From assembly GCA_902601475.1 (NCBI GenBank), contig CACKNK010000003.1:1-64000 (forward strand): DNA of 64,000 nucleotides. The letters are read 5' to 3'. The stretch comes from an uncultured SAR86 cluster bacterium. GTDB lineage: Bacteria; Pseudomonadota; Gammaproteobacteria; Magnimaribacterales; D2472. The position numbers and the translations under genes were made by a program. Of this stretch, positions 47,275 to 55,938 are shown one piece after another; the first letter of the stretch is position 1, and each line of letters opens with the position of its first letter. The notes beneath the pieces are model-generated. The model worked only from the letters and a program-made list of their open reading frames with translations, was not told the DNA's origin and did no database searches.

Positions 47275-48314
47275 CAAAAGATGTAGATATCCTTGTAGTC
47301 GGAGCTGGTCCTGTTGGTCTTTTTACTGTTTTTGAAGCAGGACTACTGGGACTCAAATGTCACCTGATTGATAATTTAGATAAGATTGGTGGACAATGCG
47401 CTGAACTTTATCCAGAGAAACCAATTTACGATATTCCAGGAGTTCCCTTTCAAACTGCTCAACAACATGTTGACGCACTTATTGAGCAAATCAAACCCTT
47501 TGAATATGAAATAAGTCTTAATGAAAGAGTTGATTCAATCTCTGAAGACTCACATGAGAACAATATTACTCAGTGGAGAGTTGCCACCTCAGATGGACAA
47601 GAGTTTACAACTAAAAATATTTTTATTGCTGCAGGTGCTGGATCATTTGAACCAAGAAGACCTCCCAATATTGAAAATCCAGATGCTCTGATGGAAAACG
47701 GAGTTTCTTATGCAGTGCAATCCAAAAAAAGGTACGAGAATAAAAATGTAGTTATTTTTGGTGGTGGTGATTCGGCACTAGATTGGACGGTTGAGCTTGC
47801 TGATATTGCAAAGAGTATCTCTTTGGTTCACCGACGAGATGCCTTTCGTGGTGCCCAGCATACTGAAGCTCAAATGAGAGAACTTGTTAAACAAGGAAAA
47901 GTGAACTTGTTAACACCCTATCAAATTCACTCCATTATTGGTGAGGATAAGGTAACCGGTGCTGAATTAAAGAATTTCGATACCAAAGAAATAGAAGAAG
48001 TTATGGCAGATGAGCTGTTATTTTTGTTTGGATTAAACAAAAAGCTTGGCCCGATACTCGATTGGGAATTAGAACTGAATGAAAAAAAGATTAATGTGAA
48101 TACAGAAAATTTTCAAACTAATAAAGATGGAATTTTCGCTGTAGGCGATATAAATGACTACCCAGGAAAATTAGATTTAATTTTATGCGGATTTCATGAG
48201 ACCACTCTTGCGGTTCAAGAAGCTTATCGAAGAATTCATCCTGGAGAAAGAGTTCCTTTTGGTTATACAACCTCAAATACTAAATTACAGAGAAAACTTG
48301 GAGTTGCCGAATAG
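47271..48314 (+). CDS. type 2 ferredoxin/flavodoxin-NADP+ reductase (thioredoxin-reductase-like fold)
   Basis: A two-domain FAD/NAD(P) flavoprotein: [19 protein letters not shown] at the N-terminus, [20 protein letters not shown], then [18 protein letters not shown] for NADPH, and [20 protein letters not shown] near the end. There is no CxxC redox pair, so it is a ferredoxin-NADP reductase of the YumC/FNR2 type rather than thioredoxin reductase. The 347 residues fit. It is translationally coupled to metG (ATGA) and directly precedes an RnfB-like iron-sulfur protein, a plausible electron partner. Confidence 0.9.
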   Translation: MTKDVDILVVGAGPVGLFTVFEAGLLGLKCHLIDNLDKIGGQCAELYPEKPIYDIPGVPFQTAQQHVDALIEQIKPFEYEISLNERVDSISEDSHENNITQWRVATSDGQEFTTKNIFIAAGAGSFEPRRPPNIENPDALMENGVSYAVQSKKRYENKNVVIFGGGDSALDWTVELADIAKSISLVHRRDAFRGAQHTEAQMRELVKQGKVNLLTPYQIHSIIGEDKVTGAELKNFDTKEIEEVMADELLFLFGLNKKLGPILDWELELNEKKINVNTENFQTNKDGIFAVGDINDYPGKLDLILCGFHETTLAVQEAYRRIHPGERVPFGYTTSNTKLQRKLGVAE

Positions 48315-48991
48315 AAAACCAAATCAAAATTAAAGAGATTCATGATTCTCTGCCCCACTACCAATGCGGTAGATGCGGGACGCCTGGATGTCTCCCTTAT
48401 GCAGAAGCAATTATTAATGAGGGTATTCCGATCAATAGGTGTGTACCTGGTGGAGAGGACTCACTAAAAAAGCTGATTGAGATTACAAATCATCCAGATG
48501 ATATCTCTATGGATATGGATTTTGGACCTAACATTGCCAACCAAAAAGCATTCATTATTGAAGATGAGTGTATAGGTTGTAAAAAGTGCATCGATGCATG
48601 TCCTGTTGATGCAATCCATGGAGCCTCGAATTTAATGCACAGTGTAATTGATGATTTATGTACAGGATGTGAGTTATGCGTACCGCCTTGTCCGGTTGAT
48701 TGCATTGAATTAGTACAGGTAAATGAGAATGCCTCACTGGCCGCAAGAAATAATTCAGAAGAGTGGTTTCAAAATACCATTAAGCTAAGACAAAGAAGAA
48801 TTAAAGAAAGATCTATTGTTGATCAGGACAATAATTTAAAAATAGGCAAAGAAATAAACAAACAACTTAACTATAGGTCCTTAGATAAAGAAAAAAACAT
48901 TAAGAATCTTCAAAGAAAAATCTTAATGGGCAGAATTGATGAAGACAAAGATGATGTTGAGTTTATAAATAATTTAATCGACAAGCTATAA
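48311..48991 (+). CDS. RnfB-like iron-sulfur protein with a non-standard start codon
   Basis: The track starts at the ATG at 48509, but the same frame is open from 48284 and encodes the RnfB N-terminal cluster domain: IHDSLPHYQCGRCGTPGCLP, then YAEAI and CVPGGEDSLKKLI. No ATG, GTG or TTG lies upstream of this domain. ATA at 48311 overlaps the reductase stop and has GGAG 7 nt upstream; ATT at 48329 is an alternative. From 48509 follow two 4Fe-4S ferredoxin motifs (CIGCKKCIDACPVDAI, CTGCELCVPPCPVDCI). The full product is about 226 residues and lacks the RnfB membrane helix. No other rnf gene is nearby; the reductase upstream is a likely partner. The start is uncertain, the product is not. Confidence 0.8.
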   Translation: MENQIKIKEIHDSLPHYQCGRCGTPGCLPYAEAIINEGIPINRCVPGGEDSLKKLIEITNHPDDISMDMDFGPNIANQKAFIIEDECIGCKKCIDACPVDAIHGASNLMHSVIDDLCTGCELCVPPCPVDCIELVQVNENASLAARNNSEEWFQNTIKLRQRRIKERSIVDQDNNLKIGKEINKQLNYRSLDKEKNIKNLQRKILMGRIDEDKDDVEFINNLIDKL

Positions 48992-49996
48992 GAATGTATT
49001 TTTAACAAACTCTAACGGAATTGTATTTTTTATATGAAATTCATCAATAATACTTTTTACAACTTCTCCAATTTTAGCTAGAGCCTGATCTGTCATTTCA
49101 TGATCGCGCTCTAAAACATTCTTTGTTAAGCCTATCACGCCGCCTGCATTTACAAGAAAATCAGGGATATAAAGCATTCCATGAGAATGAATTGCATTGT
49201 AAAGGTTATCATTAAGCAATTGATTATTTGCACCGCCGCATATTACTTTAAATGTTGAGTTTTCAATAAACTCTTTGTTTAAAATTCCTCCAATCGCACA
49301 TGGAGAAAAAATTGATGCGCTTGTTTTAAAAATTGATTTACAAGGATGGCAGCCAAGCTTTACAGCTGTATTAAGCTTCATTTCATCAGTCTCATCAACA
49401 TAAACTTTTGTACCTTCATCGAGGAGATGAGATGCAAGATTTGAACCAACACTGCCAAATCCCTGAATAAGAATATCTTCTTTATTTCCATTAAAGTAAT
49501 AATTTTTAACTGATCTAAGCGCATAGTAGATTCCTTTGGCTGTGTAAGGACCTGGATCAACGTTATCTAACACATGCTCAGATAATTGAGAAACAATTCT
49601 TATGTCGGTCAGAGATATACCTATATCTTGTGCACTTAGATATGCTCCATCCAAATGATTAATAAATGTAGCAAACAATTCCAAATGCTCTTTATTATTT
49701 TGTTTATTCTTGATGATGACTGCTTTGCCGCCACCAAATGGAACTCCAGCGACCCTATTTTTTAAAGTCATTGCTTTTGAGAGCTTTAATACATCCTCAA
49801 TAGCATGAATTTCGGATTCATATTCTTTAAATCTACAACCTCCGATTGCTGGACCCTCTTTAGTAGAATGGATTGCAATAAATGCCTTGAAATTCTTATC
49901 ATCATCTTCAAAAACAAATAAATGCTCATGATCAAAAAGCTCATGTTCTTGTATTTCAATTCCAAGATAATTTTCAGCTGATATTTCTTTAATCAT
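48986..49996 (-). CDS. leucine dehydrogenase-type Glu/Leu/Phe/Val dehydrogenase
   Basis: NAD-dependent oxidative deaminase of branched-chain amino acids by family. KEGPAIGGCRFKEYES and NRVAGVPFGGGKAVII carry the substrate-binding Gly-rich region and catalytic Lys; GLxxDIG-like AQDIGISLTDIRIVS has the catalytic Asp; ILIQGFGSVGSNLASHLLDE is the Rossmann motif. ICGGANNQLLND follows. The 336 residues are near the usual 340-370. It converges on the RnfB-like gene with a 6-bp overlap. Valine or phenylalanine dehydrogenase activity cannot be excluded. Confidence 0.88.
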   Translation of the reverse strand: MIKEISAENYLGIEIQEHELFDHEHLFVFEDDDKNFKAFIAIHSTKEGPAIGGCRFKEYESEIHAIEDVLKLSKAMTLKNRVAGVPFGGGKAVIIKNKQNNKEHLELFATFINHLDGAYLSAQDIGISLTDIRIVSQLSEHVLDNVDPGPYTAKGIYYALRSVKNYYFNGNKEDILIQGFGSVGSNLASHLLDEGTKVYVDETDEMKLNTAVKLGCHPCKSIFKTSASIFSPCAIGGILNKEFIENSTFKVICGGANNQLLNDNLYNAIHSHGMLYIPDFLVNAGGVIGLTKNVLERDHEMTDQALAKIGEVVKSIIDEFHIKNTIPLEFVKNTFL

Positions 49997-50038
49997 AATA
50001 AGAATAAGATTAATGAAAGAGTTATTATATAGCTCTAA

Positions 50039-50620
50039 ATGCTTAAAGATAGAATAAGAAAATACCTACCCGTTGTTCTAGACCTTGAAACCGGTGGATT
50101 AGATAATAAAAAAAATCCCATCTTAGAAATAGCAATTCAACTTTTGGAATATAGGGATAATAACTTTGAATTAGGTGAATTGATTAGATATCACATCGAG
50201 CCATTTAAAGATCTTGAAATTGATCCCGAGTCATTGGAATTTACAAAAATTGATTTATCGCATCCTTTACGAAATGCAGTTGAAGAAAATGTTGCTCTAA
50301 AAAATATCTCGAAGGCTATAAATCAACAACGGAGTAAATACGAATGTTCTAGAGTTATATTGGTTGCCCATAATGCGCACTTTGATTTGGGTTTCTTGGT
50401 AGAAGCCTTCAAAAGAAATAAAATTAAAAATCTACCTTTTCACCCATTTTCAGTCCTTGATACTGTTTCTTTAGGCGCGCTTGCTACTGGACAAACTGTT
50501 CTAGCAAGGATCTGTAAAGAATTAAATATAGATTATGTCAATGAATTAGCTCACTCAGCAGCGTATGATGCAGAGGTTACAGCTAAGGTCTTTTGCAAAA
50601 TATTCAATGACTTTAACTAG
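50039..50620 (+). CDS. rnt: ribonuclease T
   Basis: 3'-5' exonuclease that trims tRNA and other stable RNA ends. The DEDD motifs are in VVLDLETGGLDNKKNPILEIA, ILVAHNAHFDLGFLVEAF and LAHSAAYDAEVTAKVF. LDTVSLGALATGQTVLARIC is a typical RNase T block. The 193 residues are slightly shorter than in E. coli. It converges on the MFS gene with an 8-bp overlap. Confidence 0.93.
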   Translation: MLKDRIRKYLPVVLDLETGGLDNKKNPILEIAIQLLEYRDNNFELGELIRYHIEPFKDLEIDPESLEFTKIDLSHPLRNAVEENVALKNISKAINQQRSKYECSRVILVAHNAHFDLGFLVEAFKRNKIKNLPFHPFSVLDTVSLGALATGQTVLARICKELNIDYVNELAHSAAYDAEVTAKVFCKIFNDFN

Positions 50621-51914
50621 CTTGAGCTAAATTTCTTTCTTCGGCCGCTTTCCAATCTTTAGGAAGAAATTTTGAAACTAGCAGAAAACTTATCACCGAG
50701 GGAATAAATACACAAGTTGTGACAGTTAATGAATATCGTATTGACTCAATTTCATTATAGTTATTACCAAATACATCCATTAACCATCCAGCAAAAGTTG
50801 GACCGCCACCCAATGCGATCATGTTTAGGATAAAGAAAAAAAGTGCCGTTGACATAGCACGCATATGAATTGGTGCTAACGTTTGTGCAATTGCAAAACT
50901 TGGGCCTAAATAAATGCCAAGAAGCAAAAGTGCAAAGGTAGCAAAAACTAAGTGCATTTCTACAGAGTCTACCCACCAACCAATAATGCCAACCGGCAGA
51001 CATAATAGCATTGCTATTGCTGGTAACCAGCCATACGCTCTAATATCTTTTTTACCCCATCTATCTGCCAATCTTGCTCCAAAGAAAGCACCCCCAGCAT
51101 AAGTTGTTCCATTCATAATTCCGAGGATAATGACAAGGGTTTGAAAATCAAATGATGGATCAAGTGTTACGAGATACTTTGTTTGAAATGCTGATTTTGC
51201 ATATGAAACAAATGACCCAAATGCTATTCCAAAACACATTGCCCACCATGCCGGTATACGCATAAGTACCTTTAATGACTCTAAAAATGGAGGTTTAGAA
51301 ATTGTGGTGCCTGAGGATAATTCCATTGCACCACGAACCGGTTCTTTTAATACTAATTTAACAACCACAGCTAAAGCTATGCCGGTTAAACCTAAAAAAA
51401 TAAAAATCTGCCTCCAGTTTACCTGATCCTCTGAAACATCCATTAAAGAGGCTGTTACAAAATAGGCAGCCATAATACCCAAAGGTATTCCCATTGAATA
51501 AACGCCTAAAGCACTTGCTCTTTCTTCTTTAGGATACATATCAGATATTATTGAATGAGATGGAGGACTGCCACCCGCTTCTCCAATTCCAACACCCATT
51601 CTTGCAAGAGCAACTTGCACAAAGTTATTTGCTAATCCTGTTAAAGCAGTAAATGCACTCCAGGTAGCCAAAGCAATCGATAGGATATTAACTCTATTAA
51701 AGCGATCTGCTAGCCATGCAATTGGTATTGCCACAAATGTATAAAAGACTGCAAAAGCCAAACCTATCAACAAACCAAGCTCAGTATTTGTTAGACCTAA
51801 ATCTTTCTGAATAAACGGGGCGAGGATTCCCATAATCTGTCGATCAATGAAATTGAATCCATAAACAAGTGTGAGCAGTAGTAGAGCAAACGTTCTATAT
51901 TGTTTGGTATGCAT
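50613..51914 (-). CDS. MFS transporter (spinster-like)
   Basis: A 433-residue major facilitator with about 12 membrane segments. The first helix FALLLLTLVYGFNFIDRQIM and the loop GLLIGLAFAVFYTFVAIPIAWLADRF match the spinster-like branch; ARMGVGIGEAGGSPPSHSII is the family's conserved motif in TM4-5. The family exports or imports organic acids, lipids or degradation intermediates; the substrate is unknown. A TTT-rich 5-bp gap separates it from the UlaG-like hydrolase upstream, so the two may be co-transcribed. Confidence 0.85.
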   Translation of the reverse strand: MHTKQYRTFALLLLTLVYGFNFIDRQIMGILAPFIQKDLGLTNTELGLLIGLAFAVFYTFVAIPIAWLADRFNRVNILSIALATWSAFTALTGLANNFVQVALARMGVGIGEAGGSPPSHSIISDMYPKEERASALGVYSMGIPLGIMAAYFVTASLMDVSEDQVNWRQIFIFLGLTGIALAVVVKLVLKEPVRGAMELSSGTTISKPPFLESLKVLMRIPAWWAMCFGIAFGSFVSYAKSAFQTKYLVTLDPSFDFQTLVIILGIMNGTTYAGGAFFGARLADRWGKKDIRAYGWLPAIAMLLCLPVGIIGWWVDSVEMHLVFATFALLLLGIYLGPSFAIAQTLAPIHMRAMSTALFFFILNMIALGGGPTFAGWLMDVFGNNYNEIESIRYSLTVTTCVFIPSVISFLLVSKFLPKDWKAAEERNLAQAS

Positions 51915-51919
51915 TTTTT

Positions 51920-52651
51920 TTAGATTACAAAACTGTCGTATGAATTAGAGCAAACTCTACTATCATCAATTACATCGTTTTGATTTTCTTCTTTTATATA
52001 TAAAACCCGCGAAAGAAGACCTTTTGAATCAGATGGCTTGGATCCTGTTGAAGCCATGTATTCAACATGGTTATTATCAATTATTTTCTTAAGTCTATTG
52101 TAGCTCATAGAAACCATAACCATACCAAATACTTTAACCAGATCAGTTGTAGAAATTAGCACTTCGATTGGATATTTTGATACGAAATTTTTATTGATAG
52201 TATGTGGTTCATGAAAAACTGTTTTACCATTTGAATGAAGATAGTATGCGAAGCTAGTGGTATTGTAAGGTTTTCCGGCTTCCTCAATCTCTAATTTCAT
52301 TTCGTTGATATCAAACCTATCTCCTGTTTTAACCACAGTAATATTTGTGAAACCTAACTTTGAAAGAGCATGTGACGCATGTTTAGTTGTAAAAATTGTT
52401 ATATCTTTATCAAAATATTTTAATGACTCTAGATCAAGATGATCTGAAAAATGCGCTGTTATGACAAGATGAGTAACTTTATCAATTAAGTTATAACGTA
52501 AAAAATAATGATCAGAAGTCTTTTCTCTATAAAGAAGCCACCTAGCGCTTGGAATCTCTTGCAATTCTGACAACCATGGATCAACTAATATGCATGCTTC
52601 ATCGCTTTTATAAGCCCAAGACTGATAATTATTGCATTTAATCAATTGCAT
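51920..52651 (-). CDS. UlaG-like metallo-beta-lactamase-fold hydrolase
   Basis: VTHLVITAHFSDHLDLESL carries the HxSDHxD zinc motif, and CILVDPWLSE opens the fold as in the UlaG/L-ascorbate-lactonase branch. HEPHTINKNF is a candidate for the later ligand His. The 243 residues are typical. The promoter region faces a Fur-type palindrome shared with the divergent ferritin-like gene, so iron control is possible. The substrate is unknown. Confidence 0.72.
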   Translation of the reverse strand: MQLIKCNNYQSWAYKSDEACILVDPWLSELQEIPSARWLLYREKTSDHYFLRYNLIDKVTHLVITAHFSDHLDLESLKYFDKDITIFTTKHASHALSKLGFTNITVVKTGDRFDINEMKLEIEEAGKPYNTTSFAYYLHSNGKTVFHEPHTINKNFVSKYPIEVLISTTDLVKVFGMVMVSMSYNRLKKIIDNNHVEYMASTGSKPSDSKGLLSRVLYIKEENQNDVIDDSRVCSNSYDSFVI

Positions 52652-52686
52652 TTTCTAATCATGTCATAACTGAGAATAAAAACCAA

Positions 52687-52705
52687 AATGATAATAATTA
52701 TCATT
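52687..52705. promoter_or_regulatory. Fur-type operator (perfect 7-1-7 inverted repeat)
   Basis: AATGATAATAATTATCATT contains TGATAAT-A-ATTATCA, an exact match to the Fur 7-1-7 consensus as I know it, and is a perfect 9-1-9 palindrome. It lies in the divergent gap, 36 bp from the UlaG-like start and upstream of the promoter of the ferritin-like gene. The match supports iron-responsive control of one or both genes. Confidence 0.65.
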
Positions 52706-52728
52706 AAAAAAATACCTTATATCAGTAT

Positions 52729-52757
52729 TTTACAAAATATTATTAACCATATACAAT
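52729..52757 (+). promoter_or_regulatory. sigma70-type promoter of the ferritin-like gene
   Basis: TTTACA (52729-52734) and TACAAT (52752-52757) are separated by exactly 17 bp, giving a predicted start near 52764 and a short leader to the ATG at 52790. The Fur-type site lies about 24 bp upstream of the -35, a position compatible with activation or with repression of the divergent gene. Confidence 0.6.
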
Positions 52758-52789
52758 CATGTAAATGCGAACATTTATGGAGTAAAAAA

Positions 52790-53224
52790 ATGAAAGAACT
52801 TAATACAAAAGAAGTTTGCGAAATCTTAAATGAAATAATGGAGTATGAATTAGGCGGAGTAGTTAGATATACACATTCATCTTTAATGATAACAGGGCCT
52901 TACAGAATTCCAATTGTCGCGTTTTTAAAGGAACAAGCAGCCGAATCTCTGTTACATGCTCAGCAAGCTGGTGAGTTACTAGTTGGTTTGGATGGCCACC
53001 CAAGTCAAAGGATAGCAAAGATTGAGGAAACACACCGCCACTCTATAAAAGACATATTAGAAGAATCACTTGAACACGAGCTACATGCGCTAAGTCTATA
53101 TAAGAAACTTCTTAAAAAAGTTGAGAATAGATCTGTTTACCTTGAAGAATACACTAGAGGCAAGATAGGAGAAGAGGAACAACATTCGCTTGAGCTAAAA
53201 GCAATGTTAAAAGATTTTGGTTAA
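52790..53224 (+). CDS. bacterioferritin/ferritin-like iron-binding protein
   Basis: A four-helix ferritin-like protein of about 144 residues. Candidate di-iron ligands occur in IMEYELGGVVRYTH, AAESLLHAQQAGELL (E..H) and SLEHELHALSLYKKL, with GEEEQHSLELKAML (E..H) in the last helix. I chose the ATG at 52790, with GGAG 7 nt upstream, over the track's start at 52688, which begins inside the Fur-type palindrome. It is shorter than Bfr (about 158) and may be a Bfr relative or other DUF ferritin. The monothiol glutaredoxin gene beside it fits iron handling. Confidence 0.78.
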   Translation: MKELNTKEVCEILNEIMEYELGGVVRYTHSSLMITGPYRIPIVAFLKEQAAESLLHAQQAGELLVGLDGHPSQRIAKIEETHRHSIKDILEESLEHELHALSLYKKLLKKVENRSVYLEEYTRGKIGEEEQHSLELKAMLKDFG

Positions 53225-53225
53225 T

Positions 53226-53537
53226 CTATTTTAATTCATCTATAGCTGATTGGAGTTCACCCGCTGCATGCATTTCAGTTACTATGTCACAGCCTCCAAT
53301 TAATTCGCCATTTAGAAATACCTGAGGAAAAGTTGGCCAATCAGTTATGTTGGGTAATGTCTGTCTAACTTCAGGATTAGCTAGGATATCAACGTAAGAG
53401 AACTCTGCTCCACATTCAATGAGTGCTTGAACAGTTCTTGCTGAGAAGCCACATTGAGGTTCGTAAGGTGAACCCTTCATGTAGATCAAAATATCATTTT
53501 CTTCAATTTGTTCTTTTATTTTCTTTTCGATGTCCAT
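53226..53537 (-). CDS. grxD: monothiol glutaredoxin Grx4 (CGFS type)
   Basis: CGFS glutaredoxins carry [2Fe-2S] clusters for Fe-S assembly and iron sensing. The active site is EPQCGFSARTVQALIE, with WPTFPQVFLNGELIGGCDIV for glutathione. The 103 residues match. It converges on the ferritin-like gene with 1 bp between, and pdxJ lies 1 bp upstream on the same strand. Confidence 0.95.
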   Translation of the reverse strand: MDIEKKIKEQIEENDILIYMKGSPYEPQCGFSARTVQALIECGAEFSYVDILANPEVRQTLPNITDWPTFPQVFLNGELIGGCDIVTEMHAAGELQSAIDELK

Positions 53538-53538
53538 A

Positions 53539-54291
53539 CTATTTTTTTATTGTTTCTATATACATATTTATAGTGTCTTTAAAGCCATATTTCAATGAAT
53601 CAACGATAATAGCGTGCCCTATTGATACCTCATCAATATCTCCGCATTCTTTTAGATAAGGTAAATTATTTAAGTTTAGATCATGACCTGCATTAACTTT
53701 TAAATTATTTAATTTAGCTGATTCAACAATTTTGCTGATCTTATTTTGAGCATTATGAATTTCATGTTTCTTACCGTCATGAATAACTTCTGCAAATGGG
53801 CCTGTATAAATTTCAACACTATTAATTCCTATGTCATTTAATTTATCAAAATTAATAAAATCATCATCTATAAAGATGCTTACATGGTTAATATTTTTTT
53901 TAAATTTGGAAACCTCAGATTTAAAGATGCTATCAAGTTGTTCAATTTTCCATCCATGATCTGACGTAATTTGCCCATCTGCATCGGGTACTAATGTAAC
54001 TTGGTGTGGATGATGATCATTCACAAGTGAAATAAATCCAGGATAATCTTTCGAACTAGTTGAAAAAAGATTCCCTTCAATATTAAATTCCTTATTAGCT
54101 TTTAGGCAAATCTCATCAAACATACTAATATCACTGGGTTTGGCATGTCTTAAATCAGGTCTTGGATGAAGCGTTAAGCCATCAACTCCTAAATCAATGG
54201 ATTGTAGAGCATAATCTTTAATACTTGGATTGTCTGATCCTCTAGAATCGCGCAACAATGCAATCTTATTAAGATTGATACTAAAATTCAT
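53539..54291 (-). CDS. pdxJ: pyridoxine 5'-phosphate synthase
   Basis: Final ring-closing step of de novo vitamin B6 synthesis from 1-deoxyxylulose 5-phosphate and aminoacetone phosphate. NLNKIALLRDSRGSDNPSI, GLTLHPRPDLRHAKPSDI, QVTLVPDADGQITSDHGW and VNAGHDLNLNNLPYL are family blocks; GHAIIVDSLKYGF ends it. The 250 residues fit. It sits between grxD and a SnoaL-like gene, 9 bp from the latter. Confidence 0.95.
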   Translation of the reverse strand: MNFSINLNKIALLRDSRGSDNPSIKDYALQSIDLGVDGLTLHPRPDLRHAKPSDISMFDEICLKANKEFNIEGNLFSTSSKDYPGFISLVNDHHPHQVTLVPDADGQITSDHGWKIEQLDSIFKSEVSKFKKNINHVSIFIDDDFINFDKLNDIGINSVEIYTGPFAEVIHDGKKHEIHNAQNKISKIVESAKLNNLKVNAGHDLNLNNLPYLKECGDIDEVSIGHAIIVDSLKYGFKDTINMYIETIKK

Positions 54292-54300
54292 AAAAAATAT

Positions 54301-54678
54301 CTAATTTGAGGAAATAGAATTCTGGTCCCAAAATGCTCTGCCAGAAATAATTTTTCCGGAGTCATTAATAACAAAGTGATCTACTATTGAAATATCCATT
54401 GAAGTTCCGTTCGATTCATTCCTTACTTTCATAATAGCTTTTAATATACCCTCATTCCCACAAACAACGTAACTAACATCTGAAGGAGTGATTGTCATTC
54501 CCTCTGCATGAGCAAAATCCCAAAAATTACCAATGGCGTCAATTCCCTTGCATGGATCTGTTCCAACGGGATCTTCAAATATGGCATTTGAATCCCATAG
54601 CTCTATGAACAAATTTTTTTCATTTTTTGTGTACGCTTCAACATAACCTTCCATTGCTGCTCTTGTTTTATCTTCCAT
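54301..54678 (-). CDS. NTF2/SnoaL-like protein A
   Basis: A small (125-residue) cone-shaped NTF2-fold protein: YVEAYTKNEKNLFIELWDSNAIFEDPVGTDPCKG (first half) matches the SnoaL/ketosteroid-isomerase superfamily, and SIVDHFVINDSGKIISGRAFWD the last strands. Members are isomerases, dehydratases or lyases. It is 2 bp behind a second NTF2-like gene and the SDR/KstD-like genes, so it may act on a cyclic or steroid-like ketone; this is inference. Confidence 0.75.
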   Translation of the reverse strand: MEDKTRAAMEGYVEAYTKNEKNLFIELWDSNAIFEDPVGTDPCKGIDAIGNFWDFAHAEGMTITPSDVSYVVCGNEGILKAIMKVRNESNGTSMDISIVDHFVINDSGKIISGRAFWDQNSISSN

Positions 54679-54680
54679 AA

Positions 54681-55175
54681 TTATTTATCCAGTTTCATGC
54701 CATGTTTGGCTAAATGATTTAAAGTAAATTTTTGATCCTTATCTATAGGGGTCACTGATTCAATAATTCTATCGTATTCAGAAAAATTTATTCGCCACCC
54801 CTCCTCTGTCTTAACATACTTATCTTTATATAAAGCCGTTCCTTGAGTTAAAGCATTTTCATTAAAGTTATAAAAAATATCCTGGAGATACCAAATTCCA
54901 CTTGCATTTACATCATCATGAATTGAAATTTCAGGATGGTGACCAGTATGCATGGCTGCGGTTTCACTATGAAATGAGTATTTTAAAGATTGAATAATCT
55001 CTTTTTTACCACTGGCCTCCCATACATATGTTCCTCCGCGATAATCAACCGTAATATCATCAGTAAATACGCTGTCTAATAAACCATGATCAGCCATATC
55101 AATAGCTCTAAAATATCTATGTTTTAACTGTTTAATCATCTCGATATCGTGAAGCTCTTGGATTAGTTCATTCAT
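54681..55175 (-). CDS. NTF2/SnoaL-like protein B
   Basis: A 164-residue NTF2-fold protein: HDIEMIKQLKHRYFRAIDMADHGLLDSVFTDD followed by VDYRGG is typical of the SnoaL_4 / bile-acid dehydratase-like branch, with HTGHHPEISIHDD and SGIWYLQDIFYN after it. The His in GHHPEI could be catalytic. It lies between NTF2-like A and the SDR, with gaps of a few bases, in an apparent catabolic operon. Confidence 0.75.
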   Translation of the reverse strand: MNELIQELHDIEMIKQLKHRYFRAIDMADHGLLDSVFTDDITVDYRGGTYVWEASGKKEIIQSLKYSFHSETAAMHTGHHPEISIHDDVNASGIWYLQDIFYNFNENALTQGTALYKDKYVKTEEGWRINFSEYDRIIESVTPIDKDQKFTLNHLAKHGMKLDK

Positions 55176-55182
55176 TTATTAT

Positions 55183-55938
55183 TTACCTCAAATAAGCTTG
55201 GCCGCCATCTAACATAATAGTTGATCCTGTGATGTAATTCATTCCATCTGAGACAAGCTGACAAACTGACTCTCCAATATCATTTTCACAATCACCAATT
55301 CTCTTAAGAGGAATCGTTTCAATGAATTCATTAGCTTCTTCAGGCCTCTCATCAACCCACCACTGCATGCCAACAGAGTTTGCTAAAGGCATGATGGTGT
55401 TCACCCTTATATTATCTTTGCCCCATTCTACAGCTGCAGCCCTAGTTAGCGATCGAATCGCTTCTTTAACTGCTGCATAAGCACCATATCCCGATGAGTC
55501 AGGTCTTAGAGCTGAAGAGCTCGCGAGATTAATAATAGCTCCATCACCTTTTAAATCTTCATAAAATAGTTTCATTAATCTAAATGTAGCAAGAGGACCT
55601 GATTCCCAACCTGCATTAATTGCTTCATCAGTTACATCTAAAATGCTACCCAAAGGTACCTCTTGCGCGTTATTAATCAAAACATTAATTGAACCAAAAT
55701 TATTTTTTATTTCTACTTGTGCGTGACTAATTGAATTAGAATCTTTAACGTCGCATTCTAATGGTAAGGTTACGAAACCAGCTTCGTTAAGCTTTGAAGA
55801 TTCATTCTTAACTTTTGAAAATGTTCGCCCAAGCATTGCAACCTTCGCACCTTTTTTGGCCATTGCTGTTGCTATCCCCAAACCGACACCTTGTCCTGCG
55901 CCAGTAACAACTGCAGTCTTTGAAGATAAATCTATCAA
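55183..55938 (-). CDS. SDR-family oxidoreductase
   Basis: Classical SDR with cofactor loop AVVTGAGQGVGLGIATAM, NVLINNAQEVPLGSILD and catalytic YAAVK in GYGAYAAVKEAIRSLTRA, ending NYITGSTIMLDGGQAY. The track start at 56052 runs into the upstream flavoprotein gene; I prefer TTG at 55938 (reads MIDLSSKTAVV), which overlaps that gene's stop as TTGA and gives a normal 251 residues. It is probably coupled to the KstD-like gene. The substrate is probably a hydroxy or keto group on a cyclic compound. Confidence 0.82.
   Translation of the reverse strand: MIDLSSKTAVVTGAGQGVGLGIATAMAKKGAKVAMLGRTFSKVKNESSKLNEAGFVTLPLECDVKDSNSISHAQVEIKNNFGSINVLINNAQEVPLGSILDVTDEAINAGWESGPLATFRLMKLFYEDLKGDGAIINLASSSALRPDSSGYGAYAAVKEAIRSLTRAAAVEWGKDNIRVNTIMPLANSVGMQWWVDERPEEANEFIETIPLKRIGDCENDIGESVCQLVSDGMNYITGSTIMLDGGQAYLR

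Noticed and set aside
48509-48991. Track ORF as a stand-alone 160-residue two-cluster ferredoxin
   Set aside because: The same frame continues upstream into a clear RnfB cluster domain, so the ATG at 48509 is most likely internal.
52688-52789. N-terminal extension of the ferritin-like ORF
   Set aside because: It begins inside the Fur-type palindrome, includes the promoter, and lacks a ribosome-binding site; the ATG at 52790 has one.
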